A stretch of DNA of 64,000 nt from JAFNAG01 sp963721405 (lineage in GTDB: Bacteria > Acidobacteriota > UBA6911), in the NCBI GenBank assembly GCA_963721405.1, contig CAVRJA010000010.1, positions 157,861 through 221,860 of the forward strand, written 5' to 3'. The notes under the pieces were generated by a model, which did not search any database, had not been told where the DNA came from, and saw nothing but the letters and a program-made list of their open reading frames with translations. Numbering within the stretch: position 1 is the first letter of the stretch; every line of letters starts with the position of its first letter. The position numbers and the translations under genes were made by a program. Below are positions 26,575 to 36,189 of the stretch, one piece after another.

Positions 26575-29322
26575 TTATTCGTAATGCAAGGCTCGGATCG
26601 GGTCAATCCGCGAGGCTCGGAGCGCAGGGAGGATTCCCGCAACGGCGGCTACCGCCGACACGATGACGATTGTGGCCACGATCGTCACACTATCGTACGT
26701 TTTTATGCCGAAGAGCAGGCTAGCTACAAAGCGCACCAATGCGAATGCAGCAGGCAGCCCAACAGCCAGACCGATTGCGGCCACCACCAGCGACTGCTGG
26801 AGAATCATCCACAACACCTGGACCCGGCGCGCGCCCATCGCCATCCGGATACCGATCTCGCGCGTGCGCCGCGTGACTGCATAGGCAAGCGCGCCATATA
26901 ATCCGACCGAGACGAGCAGCAACGCCAGCAAACCGAAGAAACTGGAGACTTGTGCGAACATCCGTTCGTGGGTCAGCGCTTCGTCGATTTGCTCACTCTG
27001 GGTTTTGCAGCCAATTAATGGAAGGTTCGGATCGATATTGCGCATTGCTTCGCGCACTGACGAGACCATTGCAGTCGGATCGGCCGCGGTGCGCACTTCA
27101 AAACACATGTGGCTGATCATGTCCGCCGCTGTGGCATATGGGACGTAGGCCGTAGCCGGCGGCTGGTCGCGCATGCTGTCGTACTTCGCGTTGCGCACCA
27201 CGCCGATGATCTCGTAGGCCCTCCCAGGTTCGTACCGGTCCCCGAAACAGAAATGGCGGCCGATGGGGCTTCCGGCCGGATAGAAGCTACAGGCCATGGC
27301 CTCGTTTATTACAGCCACTCGACGATTGGCCTCCTGATCGCGCCAGCCGATTCCACGCCCAAGCACCACCGGAATGCCCATGGTTTCGAAGAAACCCGGA
27401 CCCACGATGTTCCAATACACCGTATTCGGTTGGCCGGGCGGGAGTGGAACAGAGTCTGGCGATGCAGGCGAATTGTTGACCCAGCCGGAAAGCAATGAGT
27501 TTGCCGAAACCGAAGCCAAACGCACTCCCGGCAGGCCCTGAATTCTGGCGAGCGACTGATTGTAGAGTGCGACGGCGCGATCGCCCTCATAACCGCCGCG
27601 CCGCGCATCGATTTCGAACAGGAGTATGTTGTTGCGGTTGAAGCCGAGATCCTGCGTTTCCAGGTTTTGGAGCGTGCGCACAAACAGGCCGGTGCCAAAC
27701 AGCAGCAGAACCGATAGAGCTACCTGGCCGGCAACCAACACCATGGCCAGAGTGAGACGCGGAGAGACCGACCCGGCACTTTCCTTTAATTGCAGCACCA
27801 AGTCCACTCGCGTTGCCCGGAGTGCGGGCGCCAACCCAAAGAGGCTTCCAGTCACCATTGAGACGACCGCGCAAAACGATAGCACGGTGGCATCGGGACC
27901 GACGTCGAGCGAGACTATCTGCCCCGGATTGGATAACAGGAGCAGCAGGGTTCGGCTTCCCCAGAACGCCAATAGCAGCCCCAAACCACCGCCGCACAGA
28001 GAGAGCACCACACTTTCGGTCAGGAGCTGGCGCACAACTCGCATCCGGTGTGCGCCCATCGCCAACCGCACGGCCATCTCCTTCTGCCGCGACTGCGCAC
28101 GCACCAACAACAGTGTCGCCACATTCGCACAGGCGATGAGCAGCACCAGCGACACCGCCGTCATGAGAACACGCAGCGGCTCGGAAAAAGTCCGGCGCAG
28201 GTTTCCCAAACCTCTGCTGGCGGGCGAGAGAACCAGGTGCGGCAGTTTTTCCGGATGCGGGAGTTGCTTCAAGCCCTCGGTGATGCTCTGCTGGAACAGG
28301 AAGTCCGCCTCAGCAAGAGCCTGCGGTTGCGTCACGCCTGGCTTGAGCCGGCCCATCATCATGCACCACCACCAGCCTTTGTCGGCGAACATCGACTGGC
28401 CGCGAGAAGGCTGACGACTCCACGGTGTGAAACTTTGCATTTCCCGCAATGGAACCCAAATGTCCGGCGAGAACGCGGGATTCACACCGAAAAATTCGGG
28501 AGGTGTCACTCCGACCACCGTGAACGGCAAGCTGTTTAGCGTGACGCTCGTTCCAATCACAGATCGATCTCCCCCAAACTCGCTCGACCAATATGTATAG
28601 CTGATCACGACCACGTTCGGAGCGCCGGGCTTGAGGTCGTCGTCAAAGATTGCGCGGCCTAGAATCGGCGAGACGCCTAACACGGAGAAATAGTTGCCGC
28701 TCACCATTTCCCCGCCGGCGACCGTTGACTGCCCAGCCATGCCGACCGTCACGCTGTGATTGTCGAATCCCAGCGGCGCGAACGCGAAAACACCAGAGAG
28801 AGCTTGCGTCTGTTTCCGCAACGCCTCGTAAGTCATATAGGGGAATGAAGTGCCGCGATAGCCGCTCGCTGTCCGCCGTAAGCTGCCCATGTCACCACTG
28901 GAGATGTAGCGGAAGACCACGAGTTGCTCGGGATGGCTGACCGGCAGAGAGCGGATCATCACCGCGTTGATCACGCTGAAGATCGCCGTGTTGGCACCGA
29001 TGCCGAGCGCCATGCAGCCCAGGGCTACAGCTGTAAAACCAGGACTCTTCCGCATACCGCGAAATGCGAAGCGGATGTCGCGTTGTAGAGTCTCGAACCA
29101 GGCGAGGCCGCGTTGATCGCGGTAGCTCTCCTTGGTCAACTCCAAACCGCCGAAGGTTAGTAGCGCCGTCCGACGGGCCTCACCAGGGGACATGCCCCGC
29201 CGGAGGTTATCCTCTGTCAGCATTTGGACATGCGATTCGAATTCGTCGGCCAGTTCGACTTCGTGGCGATGGCCGGTCAGGGTGCCAACAAGCCGGTTCC
29301 AAAAGCGACGGAGTGTTTTCAC
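26575..29322 (-). CDS. ADOP-family permease (GTG start)
   Basis: 915 aa, one of the longest here. It starts with GTG at 29322 inside the PadR stop (GTGA overlap). The lead has SPGEARRTALLTFGGLELTKES and YRDQRGLAW. TM1 block MRKSPGFTAVALGCMALGIG. The first periplasmic domain is enlarged, with an extra YRGTSFPYMTYEAL to WWCMMMGRLKPGV stretch. FtsX blocks VLLIACANVATLLLVRAQ/EMAVRLAMGAHRMRVV and TREIGIRMAMGARRVQVL, ending RIDPIRALHYE. Intact. It is convergent with the IS91 remnant downstream. Confidence 0.9.
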   Translation of the reverse strand: MKTLRRFWNRLVGTLTGHRHEVELADEFESHVQMLTEDNLRRGMSPGEARRTALLTFGGLELTKESYRDQRGLAWFETLQRDIRFAFRGMRKSPGFTAVALGCMALGIGANTAIFSVINAVMIRSLPVSHPEQLVVFRYISSGDMGSLRRTASGYRGTSFPYMTYEALRKQTQALSGVFAFAPLGFDNHSVTVGMAGQSTVAGGEMVSGNYFSVLGVSPILGRAIFDDDLKPGAPNVVVISYTYWSSEFGGDRSVIGTSVTLNSLPFTVVGVTPPEFFGVNPAFSPDIWVPLREMQSFTPWSRQPSRGQSMFADKGWWWCMMMGRLKPGVTQPQALAEADFLFQQSITEGLKQLPHPEKLPHLVLSPASRGLGNLRRTFSEPLRVLMTAVSLVLLIACANVATLLLVRAQSRQKEMAVRLAMGAHRMRVVRQLLTESVVLSLCGGGLGLLLAFWGSRTLLLLLSNPGQIVSLDVGPDATVLSFCAVVSMVTGSLFGLAPALRATRVDLVLQLKESAGSVSPRLTLAMVLVAGQVALSVLLLFGTGLFVRTLQNLETQDLGFNRNNILLFEIDARRGGYEGDRAVALYNQSLARIQGLPGVRLASVSANSLLSGWVNNSPASPDSVPLPPGQPNTVYWNIVGPGFFETMGIPVVLGRGIGWRDQEANRRVAVINEAMACSFYPAGSPIGRHFCFGDRYEPGRAYEIIGVVRNAKYDSMRDQPPATAYVPYATAADMISHMCFEVRTAADPTAMVSSVREAMRNIDPNLPLIGCKTQSEQIDEALTHERMFAQVSSFFGLLALLLVSVGLYGALAYAVTRRTREIGIRMAMGARRVQVLWMILQQSLVVAAIGLAVGLPAAFALVRFVASLLFGIKTYDSVTIVATIVIVSAVAAVAGILPALRASRIDPIRALHYE

Positions 29323-29663
29323 TGCGAATCTCCCTTCAATGCAAAGAAACGGGCGATGATTTCCGTGGTTTGCTGCCAGTGACGTTTTCCCGATGCAAGT
29401 TGTTTTTCTCCCGTGCTCGTGAGGCGGTAGAACTTAGCCTTTCGGTTGTTGTCCGAGACCCCCCAGGCCGATGCGATCGCGCCCTCCTGTACCAGCTTGA
29501 GCAGCACGGGATAGAGTGTCCCATGGTTCACGGAGAGCAGGTTATCGCTTATCTGTTCGATGCGACGCGCGATGCCGTAGCCGTGTTGAGGACCCATGAC
29601 ATCGAGCGTCTTCAGCACCATGATGGCCAGTGTGCCTTGCCAAACATCATTCTTGTCATTCAT
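29319..29663 (-). CDS. PadR-family transcriptional regulator
   Basis: 114 aa from the ATG at 29663 (MNDKNDVWQ); the longer reading to 29696 would run into the -10 region. Core blocks: WQGTLAIMVLKTLDVMGPQHGYGIARRI, HGTLYPVLLKLVQEGAI, RKAKFYRLTSTGEKQL. Its stop overlaps the permease GTG. It is a close relative of the orphan PadR at 13270. Confidence 0.9.
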   Translation of the reverse strand: MNDKNDVWQGTLAIMVLKTLDVMGPQHGYGIARRIEQISDNLLSVNHGTLYPVLLKLVQEGAIASAWGVSDNNRKAKFYRLTSTGEKQLASGKRHWQQTTEIIARFFALKGDSQ

Positions 29664-29680
29664 GTCAGTCCTCTGTTGGG

Positions 29681-29720
29681 ATTCCCACATGAGCATAACA
29701 CCACTCTTGTGGGATTACAA
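29681..29720 (-). promoter_or_regulatory. Promoter with PadR operator candidate
   Basis: Minus strand: -35 TTGTAA (29720-29715), 17-nt spacer, -10 TATGCT (29697-29692). An imperfect inverted repeat, ATCCCACAAGAG (29715-29704) and CTCATGTGGGAAT (29693-29681), spans the spacer and start region. Confidence 0.6.
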
Positions 29721-30043
29721 TAGGAAGCACATTTGCATTCAAGATTCTACGGGCGAATGTCTTCCCGACGCATAAGACTGTCACCCTAGCCGTGTGACGC
29801 CTTGCCCCTGGAGGTGTGGACGCGGATTGGTTGCCACCGCGAGTGCCTGGAAGACCGACTTCCGGACCAACTGGTATTGGAGCCGCAATTCTCGAAACCA
29901 TAATGTGGGGGCTCGAAACAAACAGGGCATCCATGCAATCGAGCAATACATCCAGGTGTTTGACCAAGTAGAGAAATGAGCGATCGCGGGAAATAGTTGC
30001 AGCGCAACAAGAAGCGCACACGAAGTGAAGTGGTTGGCGTAAC
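29721..30043. other. Gene-free stretch, 323 nt
   Basis: No supported gene or RNA. It separates the divergent PadR promoter from the phage-like remnant. Confidence 0.5.
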
Positions 30044-30473
30044 GTGGTCAAAATCGAAATCGAGGGATGGGACCGTCAGCCGTGTGAGTCGATGCGGGCG
30101 TATCCGTACTTCTGCCTGTACCGTGACACGGACCAGTTGGAGCGGTCGGCCAAGAAAGTCGCGGAGAAGGTCGGGCGATCCGACCGGATGATGTGGGATC
30201 TGAATTCCAAATGGGACTGGCTGAAGCGGGCCGCGGCATCAGACCTGCACATGCAGCGATTTGAACAAGACCGCACAGGAAAAGGCCCGCATTGAAATGG
30301 CGGATCGGTAGGCCAAGGAAGGGAATACGCTGCAAAACATCTCGATGGGTGGCATAAAGAACCTGCTCGACCCATCCGGGCAGGTAAAGAAAGACGTTGA
30401 GATGACGCCGGGCGTGATTGCGCGGCTGCTTGCGCTTGGCCAGGGGAGAGCCTACCGACAATGTTACGGCTGA
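30044..30473 (+). pseudogene. Phage terminase small-subunit-like gene with frameshift and stop
   Basis: The first reading (to 30295) encodes GWDRQPCESMRAYPYFCLYR and then RSAKKVAEKVGRSDRMMWDL followed by NSKWDWLKRAAASDLH, the layout of small DNA-binding proteins seen with phage terminases (YRD-x-RS-x-KVA-x-x-G-x-S then WxWxxRAxAxD). After about 30270 homology moves to another frame (EKARIEMADR, an in-frame TAG, then ISMGGIKNLLDPSGQVKKDV and TPGVIARLLALGQG), ending at 30473. Two lesions, so a decayed prophage trace. Confidence 0.55.
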
Positions 30474-30692
30474 TCATTCGGGTCAGGTGAAAGTGGTCAG
30501 GCTGCCGACGCCGACCGTAGCTGATCGAAAGCCCATGCGATGCTCGTGATCGCCGCCGGCTCGGCAGTTCAGCAATATCCCTTGAATTGAATCAGGGCAA
30601 TGGTTGTGCGCAAAACTGATGGCGGCTACATTCTTGCGAGGGCTTGACTCGATTCTCATTCATGATGCCGCCCGAGAATCGCATGTGGCTTC

Positions 30693-33260
30693 CTACTCGC
30701 AGCGCAGTGATTCCTGCGGGTCAACGCGTGCGGCCCGGCGAGCTGGCCACCAAACAGCAGCCGACAAGAAGGACAGGATCCCTAGGCTCACGACACAAAA
30801 TGTCGCCGGGTCGAAGGGCTTGATCCCATACAGCATGTCCAGTACCCATGTCTGCGCGTATGCGGCGACAAGCACGCCTAGTGCCAGACCGAACAACCCG
30901 GACCGCAAGCCTTGCCGCATGAAGAGGGATACAATCTGCACTGGTCGAGCACCGAGGGCCATGCGAATGCCGATTTCCTGAGTCCGGTCGCCGACCACCT
31001 GGGCGACGACGCCGTAAATGCCAACGGTTGCAAGCAGCAAACTGATGGCGCCGAACACGGAAAACAGATTTACCATAACCTGCCGAATCCCCAGCGATTC
31101 GCGAATCCTTTCCTCCATGTACTTCACATCGTACACGGGAACCGCAGCGTTGGTACGGCGAACCACCTCGCGTATAGCGCCGGCGGTAGATGTGTCCGAG
31201 CGCACCAGGATTGCGGCACCGGTCAACCATGACATCTGGGCCAGAGGATAATAGGCTACCGGGCGCGAGCCTTCCTCCAATGTCGTTCCGCGGATGGCAC
31301 CCACGATACCCACGATGCGTGCCCACCCGTTATACATCGCGATCTCCTGGCCGAGAGGGTTCTGTCCCGGAAAGAAGCGTTGAGCGAATTTCGAGTCGAC
31401 CAGGCACACTGTCGGGGAATGGGCCGTGTCGGAATCCGCCAGGTTGCGGCCGAGCAGCAGAGGTATGCGCAGCGTCTCCAGATAGCCGGGCGATATCATG
31501 TACGCTTCGCCGTGCAATTCCGGCTCACCTGGCTGCGGATTGCGATTCCTAATGCTGAAAGTGCTGGACATCCCGCCACTCGTAAAGGGCAGAGGATAAC
31601 CCAGGGCTGCCGATTGAACACCCGGAATGGTGCGGAGTGCCCCACGGAGACGGTCAAACAGCCCGGGATCGCTTTGCGGCCTGGAGAAGAAGGCTGTCGT
31701 GACCCCGCGCGGGTCGAAACCAGGCTGAATCTGCTCCACCGTCCACAGACTCCGCAGCAGAAGCACGGTCATGACGAGCAGCACGAAGGCTCCGCATACT
31801 TCAGCCGTCACAAAAAGGTCCTGAAACCGCCGCCTGCGACTGCGAGCCAGGTCCGAGGTCCGGCTGTCACGGAGAAGTTGAAGTGCCGGCGCCGATCCGA
31901 AAAGCAGACTGCACATGAGAGCAAGACCAAGGCCGAAGAGCAGCAGCCGCCCATTCAAGGAAACCAGCCCAAGAAGCGTCTTGCTCGGAATGCTCAGTTG
32001 AGCCACAAAAGAGATGGTGAAGTTCGCGATTACCAGCCCCGCCACGCCGCCGATCGTGCCGAGCAACAGGCTTTCGAGGAAAAGTTGACGCACGATTTGC
32101 AGTCGTGTCGCGCCCAAGGAGAGCCGTATTGCCATCTCCTTTCTGCGTCCTGAGCTGCGTGTCAGGAGTAATCCTGCGACGTTTGCACACCCGCAGAACA
32201 ACACAACCAGCGCAGCCGCCCATAACAGCCACAACGGCCGGCGCAGGTCGCCCGCTATGTAGTCGGAAATCGGATCAAGCTCGATTCCGTAACCCAGCTT
32301 GATGAGACCACCACTTTCCGGGCTGTCCGGTGACTTCAGGGCGACGACGTGCCTGTTAATGCGGTCAGCCGCTTGAGCCGGACTCACCCCCTCTCTGCGG
32401 TGAGCGAAAACATACAGCGACATACCGTAGCTGCGTCGCTGCAACCGGTCAGGCGTGAGGACAAGCGGCATGTAAATCTGAGCGCCGGCCGGAAAACGGA
32501 ATGTCACCGGAGCAACGCCAATAATGGGCTGAGGCTTTTCATTGAGTATCATCGTTCGACCGACGGCCAGCGGGTCCCCGCCGAACTGAGACCGCCAGAA
32601 TCCGTTGGATAAGACGACGCCCTCCCGGTCCTCGGGCAAAAAGAACCGTCCGGCTGCGGGCGATTCTCCGAACACTTCGAAAAAATCAGATGAGACGGCT
32701 CGTCCAGTCAGCCGCATGGGCTCACCGCTGACTTGCGCAGTATATACACGCCCCTCCATGGCCGCTACCGACGAGAAGGTATCCGTCATGGACTGAATTT
32801 CGCGGAACTCGACCCCGGAATCGGGAGCATGGTTCATGTGTAGCTTTTCGATGCGCACCCTCGCGATCATCACCTTGTCAGCCTGGCGCAGGCCAAGCGG
32901 ATTGATGAGTATCGTATCGAGCACGCTGACGATAGCAGTGTTCGCGCCGATGCCGAACGCAAGTGTAATCATGGCCGCAGCGGTCAACAGCGGCTGCCGG
33001 ACCATCAGCCGCCAAGCGAAATGCAGGTCCCGTAAGACAGCGTCGATCCAGGCAAAGCTCCATTCCTCCCGACTCTGTTCCACAGCGGTGGTTTCGCTGC
33101 CGAATGCCCGGGCGGCTGCATGACGCGCCTCTCTCGGAGAAACGCCGCTGCCGAGAAACTGTTCTTCCAGCAATTCCCGATGCAAGCGGATCTCTTCTGT
33201 GAGATCGCTTTCAAGCCGGGAATGCCGGAGCCAGCACCCAAGACGGTTCCAGAGTCTCAT
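30693..33260 (-). CDS. ADOP-family permease
   Basis: 855 aa from the ATG at 33260, overlapping the PadR stop (ATGA). The lead contains SPREARHAAARAFGSE. TM1 block MVRQPLLTAAAMITLAFGIG diverges from the usual RRNPGF form. First FtsX block CGCANVAGLLLTRSSGRRKEMA and RLSLGATRLQIVRQLFLESL; second block TQEIGIRMALGARPVQIV, ending RVDPQESLRCE. The sequence is the most divergent ADOP here but has all parts. A phage-like remnant lies downstream. Confidence 0.9.
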   Translation of the reverse strand: MRLWNRLGCWLRHSRLESDLTEEIRLHRELLEEQFLGSGVSPREARHAAARAFGSETTAVEQSREEWSFAWIDAVLRDLHFAWRLMVRQPLLTAAAMITLAFGIGANTAIVSVLDTILINPLGLRQADKVMIARVRIEKLHMNHAPDSGVEFREIQSMTDTFSSVAAMEGRVYTAQVSGEPMRLTGRAVSSDFFEVFGESPAAGRFFLPEDREGVVLSNGFWRSQFGGDPLAVGRTMILNEKPQPIIGVAPVTFRFPAGAQIYMPLVLTPDRLQRRSYGMSLYVFAHRREGVSPAQAADRINRHVVALKSPDSPESGGLIKLGYGIELDPISDYIAGDLRRPLWLLWAAALVVLFCGCANVAGLLLTRSSGRRKEMAIRLSLGATRLQIVRQLFLESLLLGTIGGVAGLVIANFTISFVAQLSIPSKTLLGLVSLNGRLLLFGLGLALMCSLLFGSAPALQLLRDSRTSDLARSRRRRFQDLFVTAEVCGAFVLLVMTVLLLRSLWTVEQIQPGFDPRGVTTAFFSRPQSDPGLFDRLRGALRTIPGVQSAALGYPLPFTSGGMSSTFSIRNRNPQPGEPELHGEAYMISPGYLETLRIPLLLGRNLADSDTAHSPTVCLVDSKFAQRFFPGQNPLGQEIAMYNGWARIVGIVGAIRGTTLEEGSRPVAYYPLAQMSWLTGAAILVRSDTSTAGAIREVVRRTNAAVPVYDVKYMEERIRESLGIRQVMVNLFSVFGAISLLLATVGIYGVVAQVVGDRTQEIGIRMALGARPVQIVSLFMRQGLRSGLFGLALGVLVAAYAQTWVLDMLYGIKPFDPATFCVVSLGILSFLSAAVWWPARRAARVDPQESLRCE

Positions 33261-33613
33261 GTGCTCTCCATGACTCGCGCAATGGCGGTGAGGAGGAAGT
33301 CGAAGTTGTTGATTTCGTTGGCAAGCTGCTTCCGGCCGGCGCGTGTGATCCGGTAAAAGCGCGCCTTGCGATTCGTCTCTGAGACGCCCCATTCGGCTTC
33401 GACCCAGTCGTTGATCAGGAGGCGCTGCAGTGCCGGGTACAAGGACCCTTCTCCGATGCGAAGAGCCTCGTTTGAGGTCCTCTGGATGTGTTGTGCGATA
33501 CCGTAACCGTGGTTTGGACCGAGCGTCAATGATTTCAGGATCAGCATGTCCAGCGTACCCGGGAGGAGCTCGGGATTTTGACTTGGAGCTGATGTTTTTG
33601 ATTTTAGTCTCAT
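33257..33613 (-). CDS. PadR-family transcriptional regulator
   Basis: 118 aa from the ATG at 33613, with AGGAAG 5 nt upstream. Blocks: LLPGTLDMLILKSLTLGPNHGYGIAQHI, EGSLYPALQRLLINDWV, KARFYRITRAGRKQLANEI. The first ~12 residues are a basic tail (MRLKSKTSAPSQN). Coupled to the permease by a 4-nt overlap. Confidence 0.9.
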   Translation of the reverse strand: MRLKSKTSAPSQNPELLPGTLDMLILKSLTLGPNHGYGIAQHIQRTSNEALRIGEGSLYPALQRLLINDWVEAEWGVSETNRKARFYRITRAGRKQLANEINNFDFLLTAIARVMEST

Positions 33614-33624
33614 AGACTTCCTAT

Positions 33625-33641
33625 CCATCGAACATCGATGG
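33625..33641. promoter_or_regulatory. PadR operator candidate
   Basis: Perfect inverted repeat CCATCGA-ACA-TCGATGG lying 12 nt upstream of the PadR start, in the 5' leader. A TTGACA on the minus strand lies further up near 33668, but no good -10 is seen at the right distance. Confidence 0.45.
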
Positions 33642-33936
33642 CTTAGTTTCCGCCCAAGGCATCTTCCTGTCAACATAAAATTGCAATCGTATGGTCAAGA
33701 GACTCGGGCGTCCCGCAACTGCGCTTGATTTGGTCGGTTGAAGTTGGGAATGAGCCACGATCTCGGATGACGCTCAGGGATGGAAACCGACGAACATGCC
33801 GCACCCCAGCCGCCTTTCGCGATTCCCCGATTGGCGGCGACGACGTGAGTCGTCAAACCCAGACACTCCAGTCGGTCACCTAACATTCCGTCGGGACCCA
33901 TATCTCGGCCGCCTTCCCGCCCCCGCCTCAGTTCAC

Positions 33937-33985
33937 TTGACATTCTAATGGAGTTGAACTAATCTTCATTTGACGATCTAATGGA
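33937..33985 (+). promoter_or_regulatory. Duplicated promoter/operator element
   Basis: TTGACATTCTAATGGAG (33937-33953) and TTGACGATCTAATGGAG (33969-33985) are direct repeats on a 32-nt pitch, about three helical turns, ending 8 nt before the PadR start at 33994. The first copy offers a consensus -35. The second supplies GGAG for ribosome binding. Direct rather than inverted repeats set it apart from the other PadR promoters. Confidence 0.5.
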
Positions 33986-33993
33986 GGTTTCTA

Positions 33994-34329
33994 ATGGTCA
34001 TGCCGAAGTCGGATGTTCTTCAGGGAACGCTGGACCTGCTTGTGCTCAAGACGCTTGATGCCATCGGGCCGATGCACGGCTATGCGATCGCGCGCCGTCT
34101 ACAACAAGTGTCGGAGGATGTGCTGCAACTGAACCAGGGTACGCTCTATCCCGCGCTGATCCGCCTGAAGAGCCGGGGGTTGATTGCCTCCGAGTGGGGA
34201 GTGACCGAAAACAACCGCAAGGCCAAATACTATTCGCTTACAAAAGCCGGGAAAAAGCAGCTTGATCGGGCAGCCCAAAGCTGGGATCGCATGGTGGCTG
34301 TTATCTATCGTGTGCTGCAGGACGTGTGA
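33994..34329 (+). CDS. PadR-family regulator, partner permease truncated
   Basis: 111 aa: VLQGTLDLLVLKTLDAIGPMHGYAIARRL, NQGTLYPALIRLKSRGLI, RKAKYYSLTKAGKKQL. ATGGAGG lies upstream; MVMPKS leaves a second ATG two codons later as an option. The permease 38 nt downstream is only a fragment, so this regulator may now act alone. Confidence 0.9.
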   Translation: MVMPKSDVLQGTLDLLVLKTLDAIGPMHGYAIARRLQQVSEDVLQLNQGTLYPALIRLKSRGLIASEWGVTENNRKAKYYSLTKAGKKQLDRAAQSWDRMVAVIYRVLQDV

Positions 34330-34367
34330 GGCTGCGTCCGCGGAGGAGTTGCCTTTTCGGAGAAAAT

Positions 34368-34785
34368 ATGACGTCTAAAGCCAGATCAGTGATTGCGCGC
34401 ATGACGACAGCATTTCAACGACATCGGCAATCGGATCTTGATCAGGAATTGGAGTTTCACGTCGACCAACTCATCGAAGACAATGTGAGTAAGGGAATGG
34501 ACCCGGAGGAGGCAAGACGGCGGGCACTTATCGAGCTTGGCGGTGTCGAGCAGACGAAAGAAGAATGTCGTGACGCTGTCGGCGTACGCCTGGTCCGGGA
34601 TATGTTTCGGGATTTGCAGTACGGTATCCGCCAGCTGCGTCGTTCGCCGCGATTTGCTGTCGTCGCGATTCTGTCCCTGGCGCTGGGGGTCGGATCGAGC
34701 ACCGCTATCTTCAGTCTGGTCGACGCAGTTCTGTTTCGCTCCTTGCCTTACCCCGATGCCGGGAAGATTCTGCCTGTTCAGGAGA
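34368..34785 (+). pseudogene. ADOP permease, N-terminal fragment
   Basis: About 140 codons: lead DPEEARRRALIELGGVEQTK with EECRDAVG, TM1 block LRRSPRFAVVAILSLALGVG, SIFSLVDAVLFRSLPYPDAG. Homology ends near KILPVQE at about 34785, where the sequence becomes the reverse strand of a protein kinase. The frame then runs on without meaning to 34934. Confidence 0.85.
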
Positions 34786-35355
34786 CATGTAGGCAACCGT
34801 ACCGACAGCCGTGCCTGGGCTCGTCAGCAATTCCTCGGTCCCAGCAGTCGGTGCTGCGGCGGCTTCTGCGTGGCGTTCCGTTGCGAGTTTGGCCAACCCG
34901 AAGTCGAGGATCTTGGCATGGCCCCGCTTGGTGACGAAGATATTGGCGGGCTTGATGTCCCGGTGAACGATCCCCTCGGCATGGGCGGCATCGAGGCCCT
35001 CGGCAATCTGTATGGCCAGGTCAAGGATCTCATCGGTGCCAAGCGGCTTGCCCTGGATGCGCTGCTTCAAGGTCTGGCCGTCAAGGTACTCCATCGCAAT
35101 AAAGTGATGGCCTTCATGCTGGTTGATCTCATGGATGGTGCAGATGTTGGGGTGATTGAGTGCGGACATTGACTTTGCTTCCCGTTGAAATCGCTCCAGT
35201 GCCTGACGATCCTGTGATACCGCTTCGGGGAGGAACTTCAGGCCGACAAAGCGGCCCAGGGAGGTGTCCTCTGCCTTGTAGACGACTCCCATCCCTCCGC
35301 CGCCGAGTTTCTCCGTGATCCGGTAATGCGAAACGGTCTGGCCGATCTCGGGCAT
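34785..35355 (-). pseudogene. Ser/Thr protein kinase, truncated after the activation loop
   Basis: About 190 codons of a Pkn-type (PknB-like) kinase. Glycine loop LGGGGMGVVYKAEDTSLG (~18-34), the ATP lysine in VGLKFLPEA, HRDIKPANIF (catalytic loop), LDFGLAKL (metal loop) and TVAYMSPEQA (end of activation loop). The large C-lobe, and any sensor or WD40/TPR domains usual in acidobacterial kinases, are missing. The break coincides with the end of the permease fragment on the other strand, so two genes were joined tail to tail by one deletion or inversion. Confidence 0.85.
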
Positions 35356-35613
35356 GGGGGACTCCCGTACGGCAAGTCAGGGTGAGATGCTATGTGGTGG
35401 GGCCATTATAAGCTCAAGCGGCTTTTTCAACAAAGAGAAAGGGTTGCCGCCCCGTTCGAAAGGCAGCGGAATGAACGGATCAGGCCGCGCAACCACCGTA
35501 GCTCCTTGGCCCATGTCTTTGGCTGAGGCTGGGATCGGACACTGAGACAAGAGCCGCCCCGAGGAGCGGCTCTCGTGAGATATTCGATGATCGGCGAGCG
35601 GCTCGAATCCGAC

Positions 35614-36141
35614 CTACTTGACCACGCGCTTGAAGGTGTCCCGAAATTCGTTCCGCACGCCATTCAGGATCGTGGCACCGATCTCGATCCGAGTATTCCC
35701 GTTGTCTTGGAAAAGCGTTTCGCCTTTGTACTCGACTCGCCGACCGTCCGCCAAGCTGCCTGCTGATGCCCACACGAGCTTTGCACCCTGCTTCGTGATT
35801 GTGCCTTCGGCGTAATTGCCGCCAGAATTTGCATCAACGTACTTGACTTGCTTTGATACCGCGTCATACCAGAAAAAGGTCGTCCACATACTCTTGTTTT
35901 CGACTCCTTCGCATTGGACCGCAGCTTGGCCTGCAACCCAACGACAGGTGATGGTACTAGTGAATTTCTCACCCTTCTTGCCTATTCCAGGATAATCGGC
36001 AGCGTAAATGCCCTCCCCTGTCCAGCGTCCGACGAGGAGGTCGCCGATGTCTTTGAGAGGGGTGCCCGTCTGTTGTGGTGCAGGCGATGCTGACACCACG
36101 ACAGCGAGCAGTGCAAACAGCGCAATAACGATTCTCGACAT
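35614..36141 (-). CDS. Small exported protein, lipocalin-like beta barrel suspected
   Basis: 175 aa from the ATG at 36141 (GGAGAA upstream). A clear signal peptide (SRIVIALFALLAVVVSASPA) precedes alternating strands with the opening DLLVGRWTGEGIYAADYPG, then FTSTITCRWVAGQAAVQCEG and a tail EFRDTFKRVVK. The (L)xGxWxG opening and the EGxxDGRR-like strands recall DUF1579/lipocalin-like secreted proteins of unknown function. It lies 48 nt downstream of another exported protein gene and is probably cotranscribed with it. Confidence 0.7.
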   Translation of the reverse strand: MSRIVIALFALLAVVVSASPAPQQTGTPLKDIGDLLVGRWTGEGIYAADYPGIGKKGEKFTSTITCRWVAGQAAVQCEGVENKSMWTTFFWYDAVSKQVKYVDANSGGNYAEGTITKQGAKLVWASAGSLADGRRVEYKGETLFQDNGNTRIEIGATILNGVRNEFRDTFKRVVK

Positions 36142-36189
36142 GTTCGGTTCTCCTTTATTGATAGTCATTGGCAACGTTTCCCTCATCCT

